Under the pieces are notes generated by a model. The model had not been told where the DNA came from, ran no database searches, and saw only the letters and a program-made list of their open reading frames with translations. From IMG/VR virus record IMGVR_UViG_3300019360_000030, positions 1 through 29,951 of that record: 29,951 nt of DNA; one strand, given 5' to 3'. This stretch comes from a virus. Every line of letters starts with the position of its first letter. The first letter of the stretch is position 1. A program made the position numbers and the translations under genes. Of the stretch, positions 1 through 5,700 are shown piece after piece.

Positions 1-6
1 CCAGCT

Positions 7-267
7 GTGAGTCACTCCAAGGGTCCGGAGACGATCAGCGACCGCATCCGCGCGCGATTGGCGAAGCGTGCGGGGTCGAAGCCGCCGTGCCCGCATTGCG
101 GACAGACTCCGCGTATAGGGCTCGACACCTGGACGCAGCTGCGCGAGCAGGGTCTCGACGTCAACACGCAGACCCTCAAGAAATTCGTCCGCGGCGCCAC
201 AGCGCGCAGCGACACACTCGACAAGATCGTCGCGTTCTTGGACGCGACGTCGAGCGTCAAGCAGTGA
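7..267 (+). CDS. Small Cro/Xre-like HTH protein with CxxC motif
   Basis: 86 aa from a GTG start. The frame stays open to the left window edge, so the true start could lie upstream. The C-terminal half (about residues 40-82) has the pattern of the last helices of a Cro/CI-type HTH: an amphipathic segment, then TLKKFVRG, then DTLDKIVAFLDA. This resembles the helix 3 to helix 5 part of Xre-family regulators. Residues 28-31 hold CPHC, half of a possible zinc site, with no clear second pair. It is probably a small DNA-binding regulator, but the fold is judged only from this pattern. It precedes a 62-aa ORF by 4 nt and looks like the first visible gene of the early run. The start codon lies in a GTGAGTCAC word, the motif that recurs across the window. 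Confidence 0.6.
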   Translation: MSHSKGPETISDRIRARLAKRAGSKPPCPHCGQTPRIGLDTWTQLREQGLDVNTQTLKKFVRGATARSDTLDKIVAFLDATSSVKQ

Positions 268-271
268 TCGC

Positions 272-460
272 GTGAGGACCGCGAGCGACATAGCGAGCGA
301 GGTTGTGAGGATGCCGCCCGGTGAGCGGCAGAAGGTCTCTCGAGAGATGCTCGAGGTCGTCCGGCTCTGGCAGTACTGGGAGAAGCCGATTCAGCCGCCG
401 CGCGAGAAGCTCTTGAGGGATCTCGCGCGAGCGGAGCAGCTACTCGAATCAGTGATCTGA
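272..460 (+). CDS. Small hypothetical protein
   Basis: 62 aa, GTG start 4 nt after the previous stop. The protein is predicted almost entirely helical, with many charged residues and a WQYW cluster near the middle (about residues 33-36). I recognise no domain. Its position inside a tightly packed same-strand run and high third-position GC support it as coding. It could be an early phage accessory protein or a partner of the upstream HTH protein, but nothing in the sequence identifies its role. A short G-loop hairpin (473-489) separates it from the nuclease-like gene. Confidence 0.5.
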   Translation: MRTASDIASEVVRMPPGERQKVSREMLEVVRLWQYWEKPIQPPREKLLRDLARAEQLLESVI

Positions 461-472
461 CGCGAAGGGGTC

Positions 473-489
473 ACCGTCGGGGGGACGGT
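473..489 (+). other. Hairpin with GGGGG loop upstream of nuclease-like gene
   Basis: ACCGTC (473-478) and GACGGT (484-489) form a perfect 6-bp stem around a five-G loop (479-483). It sits in the short gap between the 62-aa ORF and the nuclease-like gene and touches the alternative TTG start at 489. It could fold in mRNA and affect initiation or stability. There is no U-tract, so a classical terminator is unlikely. Confidence 0.4.
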
Positions 490-497
490 TGGAGAGG

Positions 498-1262
498 ATG
501 TTCGAGAGCGAAGTCACGGAACTCTTGCGCGTCCGGTACGCGCGTCCAGCGTGGGCGTTCATCGCCGGCGTGCGCGACGCAACGGGCTCGCTGCAGCGGC
601 GCACGGCGGACGGCGTGGCGTTTGGCTGCTATCCGAGCCGCGGGCTCGAGATACACGGCTTCGAGATCAAGACCGACCGTCGCGACTGGCAGCGCGAGCT
701 CGCGAATCCTGCGAAGGCGGAGAGTGTGTTTCGCTACTGCGATCGCTGGTGGCTCGTGGTGTCCGACGAGACGATCGTAAAGGACGGCGAGCTCCCATCG
801 ACCTGGGGGCTCCTGGTCGTACGAGGCGGCAAGCTCCATGCGACGAAGCCGGCTCCCAATCTCGAGGCGCAGCCACAGTCCCGACCGTTCATCGCATCCG
901 TGATGCGCGCGCTCCACGAGCAGATCGCGATCGAGATGCGTGGATCGGCGAAGGCGAAGGAGCTCGAGGCGGCGTGCGCGCGCGCAGCTGACGCCGCGCG
1001 CAAGGAGACCGCCCGCTCGCATCAGGACCTGGCCGCCAAGTACAGCGAGCTTCGTCGGGCCGTGCAGGACTTCCAGGAGGCGAGCGGAGTCACTCTGTCC
1101 AACTGGCGCGCTGGGAAGATCGGCGACGCAGTAGCGGCGATGCTGCGCGGCGACGGGATGTTGAGCGGCTACCAGCTCGAGACCGCGGAACGCCACCTGT
1201 CAGAGGCGCTCAAGAGTGTTCGGGCCGTGCGACAGGCGCTCGGGCAGGGCAACGCGGCATGA
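498..1262 (+). CDS. PD-(D/E)xK-like nuclease-fold protein
   Basis: 254 aa from ATG 498. A TTG at 489 in the same frame is the alternative start, and the GGAGAGG just before ATG 498 is too close to be an ideal ribosome site, so the start is uncertain. The N-terminal half has the layout of a PD-(D/E)xK core: a helix with Glu8, Asp38 in ADGVAFG, then Glu56 and Lys58 in HGFEIKTDRRDW, which resembles MmcB/VRR-NUC-like proteins in phages and proteobacteria. The C-terminal part (about 130-254) is Ala/Glu-rich, probably coiled coil, including a run of heptad-like residues near 170-200. A likely role is DNA processing or repair in the early region. The assignment rests on motif pattern only. The stop overlaps the HNH gene start (ATGA). 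Confidence 0.6.
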   Translation: MFESEVTELLRVRYARPAWAFIAGVRDATGSLQRRTADGVAFGCYPSRGLEIHGFEIKTDRRDWQRELANPAKAESVFRYCDRWWLVVSDETIVKDGELPSTWGLLVVRGGKLHATKPAPNLEAQPQSRPFIASVMRALHEQIAIEMRGSAKAKELEAACARAADAARKETARSHQDLAAKYSELRRAVQDFQEASGVTLSNWRAGKIGDAVAAMLRGDGMLSGYQLETAERHLSEALKSVRAVRQALGQGNAA

Positions 1263-1693
1263 GCGCCACGTGTCTCCACATCGGCACCGTGTCACTCCGC
1301 CGCCGCCCACGCGCCGGCCGGATGGTCGTGCAGGCGCAGTGCGAGAAGTGTCGTGTGTTCATCGGCGACGCCGTCGACGCGCGCGAGTACGACGAGGAGG
1401 AGTACCGGAAGATCCGGCCGATGCTGCCGGCGCGCTCGAGCGGCTCGCCGAAGACGAAGCGCCGGCGCGAGTACAAGAAGGCGCTCGCGAGCGCCCGCCA
1501 CAAGAAGATCCGGCAGCAGGTCATCGCCCGCGCGCGCGGTGAGTGCGAGTCCTGCGGCGGCCAGGCAACCGAGGCTCACCACAAGCCGGGTGTCCCGCTC
1601 GAGAGCGAGGACCCGAACGACTACGTCGCGGCGTGCCGTGACTGCAACCAGGCCGAGAGATCGGCGCGAATCACGAGGAGAGTCCTGGGATGA
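1259..1693 (+). CDS. HNH endonuclease
   Basis: 144 aa, ATG overlapping the previous stop by 4 nt. The C-terminal 50 residues carry the HNH signature: Cys96 and Cys99, then EAHH (His107, His108), Asn120-Asp121 and Cys126/Cys129 followed by Asn130. The two CxxC pairs would hold structural zinc, His107/108 would provide the general base, and the later Asn/Asp would bind the metal. An N-terminal CEKC pair (28-31) may be a second zinc knuckle. The middle is very basic (KRRREYKKALASARHKK), fitting DNA binding. Phage HNH proteins often lie beside the terminase and assist packaging, but this one is far from it, in the early arm beside a nuclease-like gene, so a repair, recombination or host-attack role is possible. 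Confidence 0.8.
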   Translation: MSATCLHIGTVSLRRRPRAGRMVVQAQCEKCRVFIGDAVDAREYDEEEYRKIRPMLPARSSGSPKTKRRREYKKALASARHKKIRQQVIARARGECESCGGQATEAHHKPGVPLESEDPNDYVAACRDCNQAERSARITRRVLG

Positions 1694-1902
1694 AGGCAAG
1701 AAAGAAGTTAGTCGAGCGCGCGGAGTTCGAGAGACTAAGCCTGCAGCGCGACGCAGCCGTCTTCGCACTAGCGCAGCTCGAGCGCACGTCGAAGGCGATT
1801 CAGCCGGCAGGCTTCCGACGGGACATTGATGACCTCGAGGCCGCGCAGATCGCCGCGCGACACGTGCTCGACTCGATCGGGCGCGGGGAGTCAGGGCTTT
1901 GA
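1690..1902 (+). CDS. Small hypothetical helical protein
   Basis: 70 aa. The ATG start overlaps the HNH stop (ATGA), and its own stop overlaps the TTG start of the replication-like gene. The N-terminus is basic (MKARKKLVERAEFERL) and the rest is helical with Leu/Ala heptad spacing, so a short coiled coil or dimer is plausible. I recognise no family. Its coupling to both neighbours suggests it is translated with the HNH and replication genes. Confidence 0.55.
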   Translation: MKARKKLVERAEFERLSLQRDAAVFALAQLERTSKAIQPAGFRRDIDDLEAAQIAARHVLDSIGRGESGL

Positions 1903-2894
1903 AGCGCGGCGTACCCGAGCATCCGAAGCTGCACGATCTCGCCGCGCGCCTGGCGATCCCGCACGCGCACGCCGGCGGGCTGCTCGACTTTCTGTGGATC
2001 TGGGCCGCGAAGTACGCCCCCACTGGCGACGTCGGGAAGTACGACGACGCGCACATCGAGAAGGGCGCCGGCTGGACGGGGACACCCGGAGCCTTCGTCG
2101 CGGCGATCCTCGCGACGGGCTGGGCCGACGCGAAGAACGGTCATCGCGCCCTGCTGCACGACTGGCCGGCTCACTGCGAAGACGCGGTACACATGGCGCT
2201 GTATCGCGCGCACCAGTTCTTCGCCGACGGCACGGCTCCGCTCCCGAAGAAGATCGCGAAGGACGAGCGCGCGAAGCTCGCGCCCTGGTGGCAGGCCGCC
2301 GTTGCCGCGCGCGGCGCCACGCCGCCGCTACAACAGCAGCCGCCGCTCTACTACCAGTTCCAGACCGAGCACGGCAGCGTGACCGAACCAAACTCTCCCG
2401 TCACGGGAGAGTTTGTGCGCACTGCAGTGGGTACTGCCCTTCCTAGTCCCTCTCCCTCTCCTAGTCCTAAGCCTTCGCCATCGAGAGAAGAGCGCCCGCC
2501 CGAAACGGCTGCGCCGGTGTCCGGACTCTCGGACCAGCAGCGCGAGCTCGTGCGCGCGTACGTCCGCGACCCAGCGAACGGAGCTCGAGGAGCGGTCAGG
2601 CGCGAGCGGGAGATCGAGGCCGCGTGTCTCACGCACGCGAGGTCTCGAGGCGAGACGCGGGCTGACTGGGCCGCGGAGGTATGCCTCTGGGCGTGGCGCG
2701 AGTGCAACTGGTCGCGGCAGCGGCAGTCGGGCGCGACCGGAGTCACTGAGGGCGAGCAGTACGACCGCATGAAGCGAGCGCGGCTCGAGCAGACCAAGCG
2801 AGAAGAGATCCGCGGCTGGGCGAGCCGCACCTACGAGCCGCTCAGCGAGGTCATCTCCGGGATGCGCGGGCCGCCGTGCAAGGCTTCGTCATGA
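1899..2894 (+). CDS. Phage replication initiator-like protein
   Basis: 331 aa, TTG start overlapping the preceding stop. Residues 1 to about 110 resemble the N-terminal winged-helix region of phage replisome-organiser/DnaD-like proteins (HPKLHDLAARL, LLDFLWIWAAKYAPTGDVGKYDD, MALYRAHQFFADG). About 178-200 is a flexible linker (SPSPSPSPKPSPS). The C-terminal part (205-331) is charged and helical with several Trp residues. This layout, N-terminal DNA binding, linker, then a partner-binding C-terminus, parallels lambda O and related initiators. The linker DNA holds a 13-bp-arm inverted repeat and direct repeats (2389-2467), as expected of an origin placed inside the initiator gene. Replication initiation is therefore the favoured role. 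The exact family is unproven. Confidence 0.6.
   Translation: MKRGVPEHPKLHDLAARLAIPHAHAGGLLDFLWIWAAKYAPTGDVGKYDDAHIEKGAGWTGTPGAFVAAILATGWADAKNGHRALLHDWPAHCEDAVHMALYRAHQFFADGTAPLPKKIAKDERAKLAPWWQAAVAARGATPPLQQQPPLYYQFQTEHGSVTEPNSPVTGEFVRTAVGTALPSPSPSPSPKPSPSREERPPETAAPVSGLSDQQRELVRAYVRDPANGARGAVRREREIEAACLTHARSRGETRADWAAEVCLWAWRECNWSRQRQSGATGVTEGEQYDRMKRARLEQTKREEIRGWASRTYEPLSEVISGMRGPPCKASS
2389..2415. repeat. Perfect inverted repeat inside replication gene (candidate origin/operator)
   Basis: Left arm CAAACTCTCCCGT (2389-2401), single central C (2402), right arm ACGGGAGAGTTTG (2403-2415): 13 paired bases per arm with no mismatch. It lies at about codons 164-172 of the replication-like gene, just before the Pro/Ser linker. 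Five bases downstream is a 10-bp palindrome CACTGCAGTG (2420-2429), then two direct copies of TCCTAGTCC (2441-2449 and 2459-2467) in a pyrimidine-rich strand. With a one-base centre it suits a dimeric protein-binding site or cruciform better than an RNA hairpin. Confidence 0.6.
2441..2467. repeat. Direct repeat TCCTAGTCC x2 in pyrimidine-rich tract
   Basis: TCCTAGTCC occurs at 2441-2449 and 2459-2467, 18 bp apart start to start, within a C/T-rich strand that encodes the Ser-Pro linker of the replication-like protein. Part of the repetition follows from the Ser-Pro codons, but CTAG-containing serine codons (AGT) are rare in this genome, which favours a DNA-level signal such as iterons. Confidence 0.4.
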
Positions 2895-3265
2895 GCGACT
2901 CACTCATCGCGAGGTGTCCGCTCTGTCACCACGAGAAGCTCGTGCTCCGGCACAACGGCCCGTGGTGCTTCGGTGGCTGCTCGCTGAACCGCCAGGCCGA
3001 GCTCGAGCGGGAGTGCGCGGCGCAGGGGATCGAGGCGCCTGAGCCGCAAGAGAAGATCCGAGTTCCGCGCGCGCCTGGGGAGGAGCGCGCGGCCGGCGAG
3101 CGCGGGAGACCGCAACCGAGAGATACCGGCGCGAAGAGCGGGACGCGACCGGCGTCGCCCACCACTCGGCCGGCTCCCGCGCCTCGTCGCGACGTCGACG
3201 ACTTCGAGGATGAACACCGGGTCAACCCGTACGACCCAACGCTCCCAGGGATGCGCGGATGGTGA
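2891..3265 (+). CDS. Zinc-finger protein with disordered tail
   Basis: 124 aa from ATG 2891, chosen because it overlaps the preceding stop (ATGA). An in-frame upstream start at 2876 is less likely. Cys9, Cys12, Cys26 and Cys30 form a CxxC-x13-CxxxC zinc ribbon, as in the small zinc ribbons of primases and other nucleic-acid-binding proteins. Residues from about 55 to 105 are Pro/Arg/Glu-rich and probably disordered, followed by an acidic patch (DVDDFEDEH). Lying directly after the replication gene, it may be a replication accessory protein, but no enzyme domain is visible. Confidence 0.6.
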   Translation: MSDSLIARCPLCHHEKLVLRHNGPWCFGGCSLNRQAELERECAAQGIEAPEPQEKIRVPRAPGEERAAGERGRPQPRDTGAKSGTRPASPTTRPAPAPRRDVDDFEDEHRVNPYDPTLPGMRGW

Positions 3266-3268
3266 TCC

Positions 3269-3476
3269 GTGACTCGCCACGAGATCTCGCTCGCAGAATA
3301 CGTCGACCACGGGAAGGCCGATCGGCGATCCGATACCGGAACACACGCTTCTGCAGCGTCGCCTTCCCGACACGCCGGAGCGCGTGTCTCGAATCCTCGA
3401 CCGCATCCACGAGCTCGCGAACGAGGACTACTACGGACCCCGACAGCTCCCGCTCTTCACGGAGGGCAGACAGTGA
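3269..3476 (+). pseudogene. Frame-disrupted small ORF
   Basis: No single frame explains this stretch. From GTG 3269 the frame reads MTRHEISLAEYVDHGKAD with high third-position GC to about 3328. From about 3321 the next frame (+1) takes over and reads well to TGA 3474-3476, including PIPEHTLLQRRLPDTPERV and ending LPLFTEGRQ. That second segment has no ATG or TTG start; its only in-frame start is GTG 3384, deep inside it. The TGA forms a GTGA overlap with the next gene, as a real gene end would in this genome. The simplest reading is one protein of about 68 aa broken by a +1 shift near 3317-3330. The cause could be a sequencing error, a real mutation or a programmed shift. Function unknown. Confidence 0.55.
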
Positions 3477-3907
3477 GCGGACGCCAGCAGCCAAGATACG
3501 AGTGCTTCGAGTGCTCGAGGAAGATCACCGGAAAGTCATCGTACTGGCTGCTCGGGCACCCACACTGCGTCGCGTGCTTCGACGGCAGGCGCGCGCGGTC
3601 ACTCAAGCTGGTGCCGAAGCCAGAAGAGGTCCTCCGCGCACTCGCCGAGCTCGTCTGCTACGCGTGCGACCAGGGTGACGGCCTGCTGCTCCCGGACGGC
3701 AGCGAACGGTGGCCGCGTGTCGGCCTCGAGCCAAGGCGACTGATGGAACCGATCTGGATCGTGCTGGGTCTCTGGAGCGCCAGCCTGGTCGGTACGGTGC
3801 TCTATCTGACCAGGCGCGATCGCCGCAGAAAGGCGCCGTCGAGAGACGCGTCGATCAGTGACCTCGACGACTACCGCGCGCGTCGCAAGAAGGGAGACGC
3901 TGCGTGA
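3473..3907 (+). CDS. Zinc-finger membrane protein, hypothetical
   Basis: 144 aa, GTG 3473 overlapping the stop of the frame-disrupted ORF. The frame is open upstream to 3269, but third-position GC and the overlap favour 3473. The N-terminus has a LIM-like double pair: CFEC, then HPHCVACF, followed by a separate CYAC. Around residues 92-112 is one transmembrane segment (PIWIVLGLWSASLVGTVLYL) followed by a very basic stretch (TRRDRRRK) that by the positive-inside rule would face the cytoplasm. An ATG at 3743 begins exactly at the membrane part, so a separate short membrane protein could also be made. I know no family with this combination. Confidence 0.6.
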   Translation: MSGRQQPRYECFECSRKITGKSSYWLLGHPHCVACFDGRRARSLKLVPKPEEVLRALAELVCYACDQGDGLLLPDGSERWPRVGLEPRRLMEPIWIVLGLWSASLVGTVLYLTRRDRRRKAPSRDASISDLDDYRARRKKGDAA

Positions 3908-4218
3908 GTCAGGGCGTCACCTCGGACATGCTCGAGGAGCTCCCGCTCTTCCGCTTCGCGAACGCGCGCGCGAACGACGCGCTCAGCAGTCACAAGGCGG
4001 TCGACAAGCTCGAGAAGAGCAAGGGGATGCTCTACCAGCGCGGCCTGGTGCTGAGGCTCGTGAAGGAGTGGCCTGGGAAGACGTCGCTCCAGCTCGCGCA
4101 GCTCGGCAACCAGGACCGACACCTGATCGCGAGGAGACTACCTGACCTCGCCAAGCTGAACCTGGTCGAGCGCCGTGACCCGGGTGACGGCGGTCAGATC
4201 ACATGGTGGCCGAAGTGA
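3904..4218 (+). CDS. Winged-helix-like small DNA-binding protein
   Basis: 104 aa, GTG start overlapping the previous stop. The C-terminal half looks like a MarR/ArsR-type winged helix: a helix (GLVLRLVKEWPGKTSLQLAQL), a recognition-type helix (QDRHLIARRLPDLAKLNLV) and a wing (ERRDPGDGGQITWWPK). The N-terminal 40 residues, DMLEELPLF then a helical region, are not recognisable. A role as regulator or replication accessory factor fits the fold and the early-gene position. The assignment is by pattern only. The next gene starts 16 nt inside its 3' end. Confidence 0.55.
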   Translation: MSQGVTSDMLEELPLFRFANARANDALSSHKAVDKLEKSKGMLYQRGLVLRLVKEWPGKTSLQLAQLGNQDRHLIARRLPDLAKLNLVERRDPGDGGQITWWPK

Positions 4219-4577
4219 ATCCGGTCTGCGCCGCGCCGCTGCAGCCGGATCCACAGAAGCCGCGACTCACTCTCTGCGGGATGCCCAGACTCTCGTGTCC
4301 CTGCGAGCCGTGTCCCGCGCACGATGGGATGTGCAACCAGTGCCCGAAGCGACCGATGCCCGAGCCGACGCCGTACCGCGGCGCCGCGCCGCGCCCAGGG
4401 CGATCTGACCCGGAACCGTCGCCGCTCGAGGTCAAGCACGAGGACTGGGTCGTCTTCTCCCGGCAGTCCGCACAGCTGCCGCCGCTTGGTGGTGACGAGC
4501 TTCCACTCACACCGGAGCCCGACAATCGGGCCGCGATCGATCCAGCTGCTTTCGCCGCTCTCGGGTACTGCGCATGA
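4203..4577 (+). CDS. Cys-rich protein, copy 1 of a shared CxCxxCPxHDGxCxxCP motif
   Basis: 124 aa, ATG start 16 nt inside the preceding gene. Residues 32-48 hold a dense metal-site-like motif with Cys32, Cys34, Cys37, His40, Cys44 and Cys47, plus an upstream Cys25. The next gene carries the same motif, so the two are probably paralogous or exchanged domains. The rest is Pro-rich (MPEPTPYRGAAPRPGRSDPEPSP) and then acidic, so largely disordered. A zinc-binding role is inferred. I recognise no family. Confidence 0.55.
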   Translation: MVAEVNPVCAAPLQPDPQKPRLTLCGMPRLSCPCEPCPAHDGMCNQCPKRPMPEPTPYRGAAPRPGRSDPEPSPLEVKHEDWVVFSRQSAQLPPLGGDELPLTPEPDNRAAIDPAAFAALGYCA

Positions 4578-4852
4578 GTCCGCGCTGCATCGTCCACGGC
4601 TGTCACGAGTCACTCGCAGACTGTCTCTGCTCGCCGTGTCCCAGGCACGACGGCTACTGCGAGCTCTGCCCGCACAAGGCGGTCCAGAAGTACCCACCGA
4701 TCCAGCCCCGGCCGAGCGAGCGAAAGGTAGAGGCTCACATCCTCGAGCCCAGCTTCGAAGGTCCGATCGGAGTCTTCGGCGCGTTCCTTATGGCCGTCGC
4801 GTTCGTCCTGCTCTTCGTCACGAGTCTCTTCATCGGAGGTCGCCGCGGGTGA
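4574..4852 (+). CDS. Cys-rich protein copy 2 with C-terminal membrane segment
   Basis: 92 aa, ATGA overlap with the preceding gene. Residues 17-33 repeat the neighbour's motif: Cys17, Cys19, Cys22, His25, Cys29 and Cys32 in CxCxxCPxHDGxCxxCP, with additional Cys5 and Cys10. Unlike copy 1 it ends in a transmembrane segment (about 66-88, GVFGAFLMAVAFVLLFVTSLFIGG) and a short basic tail. A tail-anchored zinc-binding protein is the simplest picture. One membrane span could suggest a holin- or superinfection-type function, but the Cys-rich head is not typical and I do not assign one. Confidence 0.55.
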   Translation: MSPRCIVHGCHESLADCLCSPCPRHDGYCELCPHKAVQKYPPIQPRPSERKVEAHILEPSFEGPIGVFGAFLMAVAFVLLFVTSLFIGGRRG

Positions 4853-5403
4853 GGAGGAAGATCCACACGGCGGACGCGCTCCTGAAGGCGTGGTTCGAGA
4901 CACAGAACAAGCTCACCGGCGGAGCTTCGTTCATCGCGATCGAGGGGAAGTGTGCGCAGCGCGACTGCGCGAACCCGAAGTGCACCGGGCATCCGAAGAT
5001 GACCGAGCAGGGCTGGAAGTGTTCCGGGTGCTCGAAGCGCTGGCCAATGGAGTCGGCGGTCCTGCTGAAGAACGAGTTCTCGTCCTCGCGACGCGCGGGC
5101 GCGCGCGACTCACTTCGTGTTCGGCTCGCCGACTTCTCCATACGGCTCGAGAGACTTCGGCGCGATCAGCCATGGCCCCACGCGGCCTGGACGACGCACG
5201 TGATTGGGCTTCCCGACCCAAAGGACCACAGGCTCGGGATCGGCATCCCACTCGAGCTCGTGGGTGGCCGGCTGATCCGGATGTTCGCCGCAGGGATGAT
5301 CGATGCGCCGCCGGCTGAGGGTTTCTCGAGTCAGCGCGTGAACTCGTGGGTCTGGGCCGCGCGCCGCGCGATTGCGAGTGACATCCCGAGGGCTGGGCTA
5401 TGA
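4849..5403 (+). CDS. Zinc-ribbon protein, hypothetical (possible late regulator)
   Basis: 184 aa from GTG 4849, chosen for the GTGA overlap. The frame is open further upstream to 4324 but there it only shadows the two Cys-rich genes. Cys35, Cys39, Cys44, Cys57 and Cys60 (KCAQRDCANPKCTGHP, then WKCSGCSKRWP) form a probable zinc ribbon. The middle is basic and helical, and the C-terminal third has a conserved-looking block (PWPHAAWTTHVIGLPDPKDHRL split by a short loop, then GIPLELVGGRLIRMF). Position just before the structural genes, and zinc plus basic helices, would suit a transcription factor such as a late activator or antiterminator, but this is inference. No known family was recognised. 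Confidence 0.6.
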   Translation: MRRKIHTADALLKAWFETQNKLTGGASFIAIEGKCAQRDCANPKCTGHPKMTEQGWKCSGCSKRWPMESAVLLKNEFSSSRRAGARDSLRVRLADFSIRLERLRRDQPWPHAAWTTHVIGLPDPKDHRLGIGIPLELVGGRLIRMFAAGMIDAPPAEGFSSQRVNSWVWAARRAIASDIPRAGL

Positions 5404-5588
5404 GCGATCGTCGAGAGCTGAGTCCGGCTGCATTCGGCCGCGCTGTCGGACGCAGCAAACGAACCATCGTGCGCTGGTGTCGCCGCGGCGAACTCCGACA
5501 CAGAAAAGTCGGCTCTGGGCGCGCCACGCGTTACTGGGTGCTGGCAAGTGAGCTGGATCGCCACTTCTCCACAACAAAGGATGCATAA
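5400..5588 (+). CDS. Excisionase/MerR-like HTH protein
   Basis: 62 aa, ATGA overlap with the previous gene. It matches the HTH_17/Xis layout: SPAAFGRAVGRSKRTIVRWCRRGELRHRKVGSGRATRYWV, with a first helix, turn, recognition helix (RTIVRWCRRGEL) and a beta wing ending in a Tyr-Trp pair, then a short helix (ASELDRHF). Such proteins act as excisionases, terminase-like DNA-binding subunits or small repressors. No integrase is present in the window, so excisionase is only one option. A tandem 10-bp repeat overlaps its 3' end and could be its site. Confidence 0.65.
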   Translation: MSDRRELSPAAFGRAVGRSKRTIVRWCRRGELRHRKVGSGRATRYWVLASELDRHFSTTKDA

Positions 5589-5596
5589 GGATGCAC
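5577..5596. repeat. Tandem AAGGATGCA direct repeat
   Basis: AAGGATGCA occurs at 5577-5585 and again at 5587-5595, a 10-bp period across the stop codon of the HTH gene. One helical turn between copies on the same face of DNA would suit a dimeric regulator site. No function is shown. Confidence 0.35.
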
Positions 5597-5668
5597 TGGG
5601 TGATACTAGGTCGCGCTTGTGTCAACCCCGGTTTCGGAGAGAGTTTTCGCGAGTCTCTGCGGGGTGTA

Positions 5669-5683
5669 CCCAGAGTCTCTGGG
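5669..5683 (+). other. Small hairpin upstream of Z-like tail gene
   Basis: CCCAGA (5669-5674), loop GTC, TCTGGG (5678-5683): a perfect 6-bp stem in the 112-bp non-coding gap 5589-5700. No U-run follows, so it is not a textbook terminator. It lies 17 nt before the ATG at 5701 and close to the GAGGTG ribosome site. A direct repeat GAGTCTCTG flanks it on the left (5651-5659) and overlaps it (5673-5681). Confidence 0.4.
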
Positions 5684-5700
5684 CGCGCGAGGTGCGAGCC

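Noticed and set aside
3262-3678. Open frame starting at 3259/3262 in the +1 phase relative to the zinc-finger gene
   Set aside because: It runs through the disrupted ORF and the LIM-like gene as Arg/Ser-rich shadow text, with mixed third-position bases.
4324-4848. Upstream extension of the 184-aa zinc-ribbon gene (359-codon frame)
   Set aside because: The extension overlaps the two Cys-rich genes in another frame, is Arg/Ser-rich shadow text, and the GTG at 4849 fits the local overlap pattern.
5548-5700. Earlier start of the Z-like gene
   Set aside because: The added residues cover the end of the HTH gene and a non-coding gap with hairpin, while ATG 5701 has a ribosome site.
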